Positions 9,128 to 16,217 of a DNA stretch of 64,000 nt are shown in pieces. The notes beneath the pieces were generated by a model. The model was not told the origin of the DNA. It ran no database searches and was given only the letters and a program-made list of their open reading frames with translations. A program made the position numbers and the translations under genes. The DNA is taken from positions 58,406-122,405 of the forward strand of contig NZ_BQUN01000106.1 in NCBI RefSeq assembly GCF_026008495.1, in the 5' to 3' direction. This stretch comes from Streptomyces sp. A012304. GTDB taxonomy: Bacteria; Actinomycetota; Actinomycetes; Streptomycetales; Streptomycetaceae. Positions within the stretch are counted from its first letter, which is position 1. Each line of letters begins with the position of its first letter.

Positions 9128-11290
9128 TCAGGCCGGCTGGGCGGTGGGCGGCTCCACCAGCCAGGGCAGGGCCGCGCGGTCGCTCGCGCCGAGGCGGGTG
9201 TAGGCCCCGTAGAGGTGGTTGCCGACCGTGCGGACGGACAGGGTGAGGCGTTCGGCGATCTGACGGTTGCTCAGTCCCGCCGCGGCGAGGGTGACGATCT
9301 GCCGTTGGCGGGCGGTGAGTTCGCCGAGGACGAGTCCGGACAGGGCCGGGGTGCGGGCGCCCTGACAGCGGCGGGCCAGGGCGGCGGCGCGGGTGCGGGC
9401 GGTGCGGGCGGCCCCGGCGTCGCGGTGGGCCGTCACGGCCTGGGCGTGCGCCTCCGCCGCGAACAGCAGGAAGCCGCGCTCCTCCAGTTCCTCGGCGACC
9501 CGGTCCAGCGCGGGGCCGTCGCGACGGGCGAGCGCGTCGGCGTGGCGGGCGAAGACGCCGTCCGGCAGCGGCAGTCGCGCGGCGAGGCCGGGGGCGCCGA
9601 GGCGTACGGCGTCGTAGGCGGCGTAGGGATCGCTCGTGTCGAGCTCCCTGAGGGCGGCGTCGAGGTCACCACGAGCGGCGGCGAACCAGCAGGCGACCGA
9701 CGCCGTCCCACCGTCCCGGGCGGGGGCCTGCCCGGACTGGGCGGGGGTCTGGCCGGACTGGGCGGGGGCCTGCCCGGAGTTAGCGGGGGCCTGCCCAGAC
9801 CGGCCAGGGGCCTGACCGGAGTGAGCGGGCACCTGCCCGCACCGACCGGGGACCTGACCGGGCTGGGCGGAGGTCTGCCCGGACTGGGCGGAGGTCTGCC
9901 GGGGCCGAGCAGGGACGTGCCCAGATCGGTCGGGCATCTGCCCAGACCGGCCAGGGGCCTGACCGGAGTGAGCGGGCACCTGCCCGCACCGACCGGGGGC
10001 CTGCCCGCGCTGGGCGGACGTCTTCCCGGACTGGGCGGAGGTCTGCCCTGCGTGAGCGAGGGCCTGCCCGGACTGGGCGGTGGACAGGGCGAGTTCATGG
10101 TGGCAGGCGGGGTCGTGGGGGGCGTTCCGGAGGCCTTCGCGTGCCCAGGCCGCCGCCTCCCGCAGTTGTCCCCGCAGCCGGGCGAACCGTGCGCGGACGG
10201 CCGCGTAGCCGGCCGGGACCGGCAGGCCCTGCGCGACCAGCCACTCCCCCACCGGCGCGTGGGCCGCGCGGACGTCGACGCGGTCGATGCGGCGGGCCAG
10301 CGCGGCCGCCTCGGCGTCGAGGGCCGGCCCGTGCGGCGGGCGCGTGCCGGTCAGCCGGCGCGCCCGCAGCCGGCCCGCGGCGGCGCGCAGCACGGGGCCG
10401 TGCAGGGGGTGGGCGAGGCGGACGGTGGTGTCGTCGTCGGCGTGGATCAGGCCGTCCGTCTCCAGGCGTTCGAGGACGCGCAGGTCCAGGGCGTCGACGG
10501 GCAGCGGCAGGGGCTCGGCGAAGGCGAGGCGGTCGAGGGTCTCGCGTTCGTCGGGGCAGGGGCGGGCGAGGACGGTCGCCGCGCGGTCGCGCAGGGCGGG
10601 GGTGACCGGGACCGGGCCGCGCCAGGCCCACGTTCCGGTGTCGGGGTCGCGGGTCAGCAGCCGCCGGGCGCGCAGCGCGTCCAGCAGGTCGCGCAGGAGG
10701 CGCAGGTCGCCGTGGGCGAGGCGGTGCAGGCGGTCGGCGGTGAGCGGCTCCAGGGGGCCGCCGGCCCCGGCGGCAAGGAGCTGGGCGGTCTCGTCGCGGG
10801 GCAACGGCTCCAGGGCGAGGCGGGGCAGGAGTTCCCCCGTCCACAGGCGGCTCACGGCGGCCGGCGCGGCGGCGCCGTCGGCGGCGAGGACCAGCAGCCG
10901 GGTGCGGCCCCGCACGGCCAGCTGGTGGACCAGGGCGGCGGACGCGTCGTCGAGCAGATGCGCGTCGTCGACGAGCAGCAGCCGTACGCCGGTCATGAGG
11001 TGCACCGCGCGGTGGAGGGTGACGTCCTCGGGCAGCAGGTGGGCGAACGCGGCGAACGGGGTGCCGCGGGTCTCGGGGGTGCCGGCGACCCGGGCGCAGT
11101 CCGTGTCGCGCAGCGCCTGGGCGGCCAGCCGGGTGCGGCCGCAGCCCGCCGGTCCGGTCACCACCAGGCCGGGCCGGCCGGCCGCCGACGAGCGGCGGAC
11201 CAGGTCGAGTTCCTCCTCCCGTCCGGTGAACGGCCACGGCAGCGACCGGGGTGGCTGAAGGCTGTGGGCGTCGCGTACAGAAGTCGTCAC
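9128..11290 (-). CDS. Large ATP-binding LuxR-family (LAL) regulator with heptad-repeat linker
   Basis: A 720-aa regulator. An N-terminal STAND-type ATPase region has a Walker A-like GPAGCGRT at residues 46-53 (the normal Lys is replaced by Arg) and a Walker B-like LLLVDDAHLL. The C-terminus carries a LuxR helix-turn-helix (LTARQRQIVTLAAAGLSNRQ followed by IAERLTLSVRTV). Between them, in the helical-repeat region, lie 17 tandem heptads of the type AQSGQAP, an insertion not expected in this family. The start is GTG at 11290. The gene is divergent from the astacin-like protease and convergent with the CHAT gene. It is a candidate activator of the protease locus through the shared CTGATACAGG sites; this is inference. 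Confidence 0.9.
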   Translation of the reverse strand: MTTSVRDAHSLQPPRSLPWPFTGREEELDLVRRSSAAGRPGLVVTGPAGCGRTRLAAQALRDTDCARVAGTPETRGTPFAAFAHLLPEDVTLHRAVHLMTGVRLLLVDDAHLLDDASAALVHQLAVRGRTRLLVLAADGAAAPAAVSRLWTGELLPRLALEPLPRDETAQLLAAGAGGPLEPLTADRLHRLAHGDLRLLRDLLDALRARRLLTRDPDTGTWAWRGPVPVTPALRDRAATVLARPCPDERETLDRLAFAEPLPLPVDALDLRVLERLETDGLIHADDDTTVRLAHPLHGPVLRAAAGRLRARRLTGTRPPHGPALDAEAAALARRIDRVDVRAAHAPVGEWLVAQGLPVPAGYAAVRARFARLRGQLREAAAWAREGLRNAPHDPACHHELALSTAQSGQALAHAGQTSAQSGKTSAQRGQAPGRCGQVPAHSGQAPGRSGQMPDRSGHVPARPRQTSAQSGQTSAQPGQVPGRCGQVPAHSGQAPGRSGQAPANSGQAPAQSGQTPAQSGQAPARDGGTASVACWFAAARGDLDAALRELDTSDPYAAYDAVRLGAPGLAARLPLPDGVFARHADALARRDGPALDRVAEELEERGFLLFAAEAHAQAVTAHRDAGAARTARTRAAALARRCQGARTPALSGLVLGELTARQRQIVTLAAAGLSNRQIAERLTLSVRTVGNHLYGAYTRLGASDRAALPWLVEPPTAQPA
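9722..10078 (-). repeat. 17 tandem 21-bp units inside the LuxR gene
   Basis: Exactly 357 bases equal 17 units of 21 bases, each encoding a heptad such as AQSGQAP, GRSGQAP or AHSGQAP. Two larger blocks (GRCGQVPAHSGQAPGRSGQ) are almost identical, which points to block duplication. The frame is preserved throughout, so copy-number change would alter linker length without breaking the protein. Confidence 0.95.
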
Positions 11291-11314
11291 ATCTACGGGA
11301 GTCGCGGTACTCAG

Positions 11315-11327
11315 CCCTGATACAGGG
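11315..11327. promoter_or_regulatory. CCCTGATACAGGG palindrome in the LuxR/astacin promoter
   Basis: Five-base arms CCCTG and CAGGG flank ATA. The site lies 25 bases upstream of the LuxR start and 60 bases upstream of the protease start. It contains the same 10 bases as the element at 6322. Confidence 0.55.
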
Positions 11328-11386
11328 CGACTTGAGTAGCCCCCGACTCAGGCACCCGGCCGGTGTCCCGGGGCACCCTGGGGTCC

Positions 11387-12472
11387 ATGACCGCCCGTTA
11401 CTGCTCGCTCGCGCGGCAGCCGGCTCCCGACTTCGCCCCGGGGCTGGCCGCCGAGCGGCTGGGCGCGCTCCTGAGCGGTCGCAGGATGTGGGTCAACGGC
11501 ACCGTGCTGCACTACTGCTTCTTCGACGGCGAGGCCGACGGGTCGGTGATCCCGGTGCCGGGCTCAGGGGGGACCCGGTGGGTGTCGTGGGTCGGCGCCG
11601 AGGACCAGCGGGAGGTAGTGCGCGACTGCTTCCGCGCGTGGCAGGACCTCGGCATCGGGATCGTGTTCACGGAGGTCGCCGACCGGTCGGAGGCGGAGCT
11701 GCGCATCGGCTTCCAGCAGGGTGACGGCTCCTGGTCGGCCGTGGGCCGGGACGCGCTGGGGGCTGGTCTGCACGAGCGCACCATGAATTTCGGCTGGGAC
11801 CTCACGGCGCCCGGGGAACGGGCGACGGCCCTGCACGAGATCGGGCACGCGCTGGGCATGCAGCACGAGCACCAGAGCCCGTTCGCCGGGATCCACTGGG
11901 ACGACGAGGCCGTGTACGCGGATCTGGCGGGCCCGCCGAACTTCTGGAGCCGAGACCGCACGTACGTCAACATCCTGCGCAAGCTGGATCCGGCCGAGGT
12001 GAACGGGGCGGTGTGGGATCCGCACTCCGTCATGGAGTATCCGTTCGCGGCGGGGCTGATCCTGGAGCCCGAGCAGTTCCGCGGGGGTGTGCATCCGCCC
12101 GGCGGGCTGTCGTCCCTGGACAAGGAGTTCGTGCTGCGCTGGTATCCGCCGCTCGTCACGCCCCGGCCGCAGGCGCTGGTGCCGTTCCGGTCGGTGCCGC
12201 TGGCGCTGGGGCCGGGCGAGCAGGCCGACCTCACCGTCGAGCCGCCGGAGACCCGCGCGTACACGCTGGGCACCTTCGGGGCGAGCGACTCGGTCGTGGT
12301 GGTCTTCGAGGAACGGGACGGCGAGCCCCGCTTCCTCGCGGGCCGGGACGACGGAGGCACCGCGCACAACGCCACGATCAGGGTCCGGCTCGTCAAGGGC
12401 CGCCGCTACGTCGTCCGCGTACGCCTGTACTCCGCCTGGGGTTCGGGTGAGACGGCCGTCATGTGCTGGTGA
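11387..12472 (+). CDS. Astacin-like zinc metalloprotease (metzincin)
   Basis: A 361-aa protein with the metzincin zinc motif HEIGHALGMQHEH (His150, His154, His160, Glu151) and a Met-turn SVMEYP about 60 residues later, as in M12A astacins. The C-terminal ~100 residues are beta-rich. No signal peptide is visible: the N-terminus MTARYCSLARQPAPDF is polar, so cytoplasmic action or non-classical export is implied, which is odd for this family. ATG 11387 is preferred over the in-frame start at 11363 because only a few weak residues separate them and the product begins well there. It is divergent from the LuxR gene and shares its palindrome, and is the third protease of the locus. A strong hairpin follows the gene. 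Confidence 0.9.
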   Translation: MTARYCSLARQPAPDFAPGLAAERLGALLSGRRMWVNGTVLHYCFFDGEADGSVIPVPGSGGTRWVSWVGAEDQREVVRDCFRAWQDLGIGIVFTEVADRSEAELRIGFQQGDGSWSAVGRDALGAGLHERTMNFGWDLTAPGERATALHEIGHALGMQHEHQSPFAGIHWDDEAVYADLAGPPNFWSRDRTYVNILRKLDPAEVNGAVWDPHSVMEYPFAAGLILEPEQFRGGVHPPGGLSSLDKEFVLRWYPPLVTPRPQALVPFRSVPLALGPGEQADLTVEPPETRAYTLGTFGASDSVVVVFEERDGEPRFLAGRDDGGTAHNATIRVRLVKGRRYVVRVRLYSAWGSGETAVMCW

Positions 12473-12524
12473 CGGCACGGGTCCGCGCGGACACGAAGAC
12501 CACAGTCCGGCGCCGGGGGACGAG

Positions 12525-12565
12525 CCGGGGGACGCCACCGCTCGGGGGAGGGTGGTGTCCCCCGG
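12525..12565 (+). terminator. Hairpin terminator after the astacin-like gene
   Basis: Arms of 15 bases (CCGGGGGACGCCACC with one G-U pair in the partner) around an 11-base loop, about 50 bases after the stop. Confidence 0.75.
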
Positions 12566-12619
12566 TTCCGCGCCGAGCGCGCGAGCCGGAAGGACGGCCC
12601 GGGCGGGCCTGACGTCACC

Positions 12620-13549
12620 TCACGTGCGGGCCTTCGCGGTCGCGGCGAACTCGTCGGCGGCGGCCAGGTCGAAGTCGCCGTGGTCGCTGCCGAGGCCCTG
12701 GGCGACGAGCGCCGCGGCGGCGCTGCCGAGCACGGCGGCGTCGCCCGGGGGACGGCCCAGGCTCACGCCCCGCAGATAGCCCGCCGAGAACGCGTCGCCG
12801 CATCCGGTGGTGTCGACGACGTCGATCATGAAGGCGGGAACCGGTTCCGCGCCCTCCGCGGTCACCACGAGCGCGCCGTCCCCGCCTCGGGTGACCGCGA
12901 CGACCCCCGCCCCGGCGGCGAGCAGCTTGCGGGCGCCGGTCAGCAGGTCGTCCTCGCCGGTGAAGCCGAGGACCTGGTCCTCGTTGGGCAGCAGATGGTC
13001 GACGTACGGCAGCGCCGCCTCGATCTGCTCGAAGCTGCCGAGGGCGCCGGGGGCGAGGAGGTCGACCGAGGTGACCGTGCCGTGGTCCTTGGCGTGGGAC
13101 AGGATGCGGGTGGCGACGTCGACGCCGATCAGCTCGGGGCCGCCGAGGTGCAGGTGGGTCGCTTCGGCGACGGCGTCCCAGGGGACGTCGTCGAGGCCGT
13201 AGGTGATGTTGGCGCCGAGCAGGTGCAGGGAGGGCCGGTCGCCGTTGGGGCGGATCGGCAGGATGCTCGCGGAGGTCGCGGTGTCGCCGCGGCGGACGAG
13301 GAACTCCGTGTCGACGCCGGCCCGGCCGAGGAGCTGGAGGAGCAGGTCGCCGGTGGGGTCGGAGCCGACGGCGCCGGCGCTGCGCACGGACGCGCCGAGC
13401 TTGGCGAGGGTGAGCGCGGTGCCGCCGGCCGTCCCGGCGGCGGTCATCCTGATGTCCTCCACCAGGGTCGCGCCCTGCCCCTCGGGTATGGCCTCCACCG
13501 GCCGCACCAGTACGTCCAGGACGTGCACACCCATCGTGACGACCTTCAT
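12620..13549 (-). CDS. PfkB-family sugar kinase
   Basis: A 309-aa ribokinase/PfkB-fold kinase that phosphorylates a sugar or sugar-like substrate with ATP. The N-terminal signature region includes AAGTAGGTALTLAKLG. The C-terminal PfkB signature DTTGCGDAFSAGYLRGV contains the catalytic Asp and anion hole. The ATG overlaps the stop of the upstream aldolase gene (ATGA), so the two are translationally coupled. The open frame extends far upstream through the aldolase gene but has no kinase similarity there. With a class II aldolase next to it, the kinase probably makes a sugar phosphate that the aldolase splits. The exact sugar cannot be deduced. Confidence 0.93.
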   Translation of the reverse strand: MKVVTMGVHVLDVLVRPVEAIPEGQGATLVEDIRMTAAGTAGGTALTLAKLGASVRSAGAVGSDPTGDLLLQLLGRAGVDTEFLVRRGDTATSASILPIRPNGDRPSLHLLGANITYGLDDVPWDAVAEATHLHLGGPELIGVDVATRILSHAKDHGTVTSVDLLAPGALGSFEQIEAALPYVDHLLPNEDQVLGFTGEDDLLTGARKLLAAGAGVVAVTRGGDGALVVTAEGAEPVPAFMIDVVDTTGCGDAFSAGYLRGVSLGRPPGDAAVLGSAAAALVAQGLGSDHGDFDLAAADEFAATAKART

Positions 13550-14235
13550 CGGTTTTCCTCCTGCGCGGGCGGTACGGGGTGGGTGGTGCCGTAGTCGCGG
13601 GCGAGCGCCGCCTCGATCACCGCGAGTTGCTGCCGTTCGTCGAGGACCCGGGGCCGGCCCATGGCGGCGGCCCGCTGGTAGACGCCGCAGGCCCATTCGA
13701 GCAGCAGCGCGTGCTCGACGGCCTGGTCCAGCGTGGGCGCGTGGGTGACCGCGCCGTGGTTCGCCATCAGCGCGGCGCTGCGCCCGTCGAGCGCGCCGAG
13801 CACCGACTCGGCGAGTTCCGGGGTGCCGAAGGTGGCGTACGGCGCGACCCGGACCGTGCCGCCCAGTGCCAGCAACTGGTAGTGGACACAGGGCAGTTCG
13901 TCGAGGACGCAGGAGACCGCGGTGGCCATCGGCGCATGGGTGTGGACGATCGCGCCGGCGCCGTACCGGCGGTAGACGCCGAGGTGCAGTTCCAGTTCGG
14001 AGGTGGGCCGCAGGCCGCCGTCCAGGACCGTGCCGTCCGCGAGGTCGACGACGGTGACCTGGTCCGGGGTGAGGGCGGCGAGGACCGCACCGGTCGCGGT
14101 GACGGCGACCCGCTCCCCCACGCGCACGCTGACGTTCCCGGCCGTGCCGATGAGGAGGCCCTCGGCCCCCAGGCGCCGGCAGGCGTCCGCCACGGCGGCC
14201 CGCTCCTGACCCAGCGCGGAGCTTGAGTCGGTCAT
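13546..14235 (-). CDS. Class II aldolase/adducin family protein
   Basis: A 229-aa member of the AraD/FucA class II aldolase family, zinc enzymes acting on sugar phosphates such as fuculose-1-phosphate or ribulose-5-phosphate. Visible features are GLLIGTAGNVSVRVGE near the N-terminus, the catalytic Glu in PTSELELHLGVY, the zinc ligands in IVHTHAPMATAVSC, and LMANHGAVTHA for the third ligand. The ATG at 14235 is used because upstream in-frame codons to 14277 lie in the operator region and are not family-like. It overlaps the PfkB kinase gene and is divergent from tetR, with a palindromic operator between them. Whether it is an aldolase or an epimerase is open. Confidence 0.92.
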   Translation of the reverse strand: MTDSSSALGQERAAVADACRRLGAEGLLIGTAGNVSVRVGERVAVTATGAVLAALTPDQVTVVDLADGTVLDGGLRPTSELELHLGVYRRYGAGAIVHTHAPMATAVSCVLDELPCVHYQLLALGGTVRVAPYATFGTPELAESVLGALDGRSAALMANHGAVTHAPTLDQAVEHALLLEWACGVYQRAAAMGRPRVLDERQQLAVIEAALARDYGTTHPVPPAQEENR

Positions 14236-14253
14236 GGCCGCGAAGGTAGCGTA

Positions 14254-14280
14254 AACATGAAACAAAGTCACGTTCATGTT
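14254..14280. promoter_or_regulatory. TetR-type operator between aldolase and tetR
   Basis: Perfect 8-base arms AACATGAA (14254-14261) and TTCATGTT (14273-14280) are separated by 11 bases. They lie between the two divergent starts, 19 bases from the aldolase start and 12 from the tetR start. This is the natural binding site for the adjacent TetR protein. Confidence 0.7.
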
Positions 14281-14291
14281 CGGAGGTTTTC

Positions 14292-14948
14292 TTGGCTCGG
14301 GCGACCGCGGATCCGGACCGCACCCCCCTGCGCCGTACCCCTCGGCAGGCGCGCAGCAGAGCGCGGCTGGCGCTGGTGCTGGCGGCCGCCGAGCGGGTGC
14401 TGGTCGACGAGGGCGTCGAGGCGCTCACCACGACACGGGTCGCGGCCGAGGCGGGGGTGTCGGTGGGCTCGCTGTACCAGTACCTGCCGGACCGCGACGC
14501 GCTCATCGACGCGCTCGCGGCGGGGTACTTCACCCGCCTGGAGGCCGCCATGGACGACCTGGTGCGGGCGGCGGCGGCCGAGCGGTGGGAGGACCCCGTC
14601 GGGGTGCTGGTCGACGCGTTCGCCGCGATCTACCGCACCGAACACGGCTTCCGCGCGCTGTGGTTCGGCAGCGGGCTGACCGAAAGCACCCGGGCCGCCG
14701 ACCGCGAGCACAAGCTCCGGATGGCCGACGGCGTCCGCCGCGTCCTGCTCGCCCTCGACGCCGCCGACGCCGCCGACGACGAGGCCCTCGCCCGCTCCTG
14801 CCACGCAGCGGTCCTGGCCGCCGACGCGCTCGCCCAGGAGGCGTTCCGGCGGGCCCCGGAGGGCGACGGGGAGATGCTTCAGGAGGCGAAGGTCATGTTG
14901 CGGGCGTATCTGGCCGAGGTCATGGCACGTCACCCGCGGCAGCCGTAG
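14292..14948 (+). CDS. TetR-family transcriptional regulator
   Basis: A 218-aa TetR regulator. The N-terminal helix-turn-helix reads TTTRVAAEAGVSVGSLYQYL; the C-terminal helical domain would bind a ligand. It starts with TTG at 14292, with CGGAGG 5 bases upstream, which decides the start. The last 29 bases overlap the 3' end of the TIR gene on the other strand. The palindrome at 14254-14280 suggests that it represses itself and the aldolase-kinase pair, the inducer presumably being a sugar derivative. Confidence 0.93.
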   Translation: MARATADPDRTPLRRTPRQARSRARLALVLAAAERVLVDEGVEALTTTRVAAEAGVSVGSLYQYLPDRDALIDALAAGYFTRLEAAMDDLVRAAAAERWEDPVGVLVDAFAAIYRTEHGFRALWFGSGLTESTRAADREHKLRMADGVRRVLLALDAADAADDEALARSCHAAVLAADALAQEAFRRAPEGDGEMLQEAKVMLRAYLAEVMARHPRQP

Positions 14949-16212
14949 GACGCGCGGCCCCCTCGGACGGCGAGAAGTCGCGGTGGGTGTACACCATGTC
15001 CTGTTCCTGCCCCGGCGTCAGCGCCTGGAGCGCCGTCGTGCCCGCGAGGGCGCCGTCCGTGCCGATCTGCGGGTGGGCGAAGAGGAACAGCAGCCGGCGG
15101 TACTCGTCGAGGAGCCGGCTCACCAGCTCGGCGTCCGGCGGCTGGTGGAAGACGATCGTCACCGGCCCGGACTCCTCCTCGTGCCGCGCGAGCAGCCGGT
15201 CCAGCACCTCGTCCGAGCAGGGGTCGTCGTAGGTGAACTCCTTTTGCAGCAGGCCTCTGATCTCCGCGACCACGCCCTCGACGAAGCCGGCCCCGTGGTG
15301 GCGGGGCACCGGTTTGCGCAGCAGCCATGTCTCCGGCGCCTCGCTCGCCCTGCGCACGTACATGCCGGGCGTCTCGTTCATCGTCGACCGCAGCAGGGCG
15401 ACCCGCCCCGAGGGAGCGCGTCCGATCCGGCGCAACTGCTCCGCGGCCTGCCGGGGCACCCGGGCGAACGGCACGGCGACGTCGACGACGGTCTGCCGGT
15501 CCTCGGCCCTGCGTATCCGCGGCAGTATGAGGGTCAGGGCCTTGCGCAGGTCACAGGGGTCGCCGAGGTCCCGCACCGGCCGTTCGCGCAGGAGGCCCTG
15601 GGCGACGAAGTAGCGCGAGGTGTCGTCGGCGTACGCCAGGGTGGCGACCCCGAGGATCTTGGCGCTGTTCTCCAGGACGGCGTCGGAGAGTTCCGCGATC
15701 AGCTCCGCGACGAACTCGGTGAGTTCCGGATGGGGCAGGCAGCCCAGGCGCACCAGCAGCGGCCGCAGGCTGGCACCGATCTTGGCCGGGGGCCGGTCGG
15801 GTCCGGCGTCCGCCGTCCAGTCCACCATGTCGTACCGGCCGAGGTTCGCCCGGCCGAGCCGGCTGTCGGGCAGCTGCGCGCGGCGGACTCCGGGCAGGGT
15901 CAGCGGCAGGATCAGGAAGTTCTTCTCGTCGCCCGCCTGTTGGGCGGTGGCGGCGATCACCTCCTCCATCACGTGGTACGACGTGAGGGCGTGCGGCGAC
16001 AGAAGGACGATCATGCCGTGGCAGTGTCTGATCCGGTGCAGCAGCTTGCTGTTCCAGGTGTCACCGCCGGTCAGGATGTTCTTGTCGACGACCGGGTCGC
16101 ATCCCAGGTCCGTGAGGTGCCGCTCGAGGGAGAGCAGGTACTCGCGGCACCGGCACCCGGTCGCCGCCGTGCACCGCGAGCTGTGGCTGACGAAGATCCG
16201 GGGACGCACCAT
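14920..16212 (-). CDS. TIR-domain protein, predicted effector of the conflict operon
   Basis: A 430-aa protein. The TIR domain is at about residues 1-150: RIFVSHSS at the first strand, VDKNILTGGDTWNSKLLHRI, then HGMIVLLSPHALTSYHVMEE. The Glu at 83/84 is in the place of the catalytic glutamate of NAD-cleaving TIR domains. The remaining ~280 residues are alpha/beta and not recognised. The gene starts 5 bases after the preceding stop, with a GGGGAG ribosome site, and is the last gene of a five-gene operon with NACHT, MoxR, vWA-like and beta-propeller genes. The context suggests that it is the toxic NADase or signal-producing arm triggered by upstream sensors. A scaffold-only TIR cannot be excluded. 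Confidence 0.85.
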   Translation of the reverse strand: MVRPRIFVSHSSRCTAATGCRCREYLLSLERHLTDLGCDPVVDKNILTGGDTWNSKLLHRIRHCHGMIVLLSPHALTSYHVMEEVIAATAQQAGDEKNFLILPLTLPGVRRAQLPDSRLGRANLGRYDMVDWTADAGPDRPPAKIGASLRPLLVRLGCLPHPELTEFVAELIAELSDAVLENSAKILGVATLAYADDTSRYFVAQGLLRERPVRDLGDPCDLRKALTLILPRIRRAEDRQTVVDVAVPFARVPRQAAEQLRRIGRAPSGRVALLRSTMNETPGMYVRRASEAPETWLLRKPVPRHHGAGFVEGVVAEIRGLLQKEFTYDDPCSDEVLDRLLARHEEESGPVTIVFHQPPDAELVSRLLDEYRRLLFLFAHPQIGTDGALAGTTALQALTPGQEQDMVYTHRDFSPSEGAARPTAAAGDVP

Positions 16213-16217
16213 GGCCG

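Noticed and set aside
9722..10078. Repeat block as a CRISPR array
   Set aside because: Units are contiguous 21-bp copies without spacers, in frame within a LuxR protein.
14254..14277. Upstream ATG at 14277 as start of the aldolase
   Set aside because: It would place the start inside the palindromic operator and add residues unlike the family.
14900..14950. Duplicated tRNA-Pro 3' end marking the far boundary of the conflict island
   Set aside because: I looked for GACAGGATTTGAACC near the end of the operon and did not see it; the island idea rests on position only.
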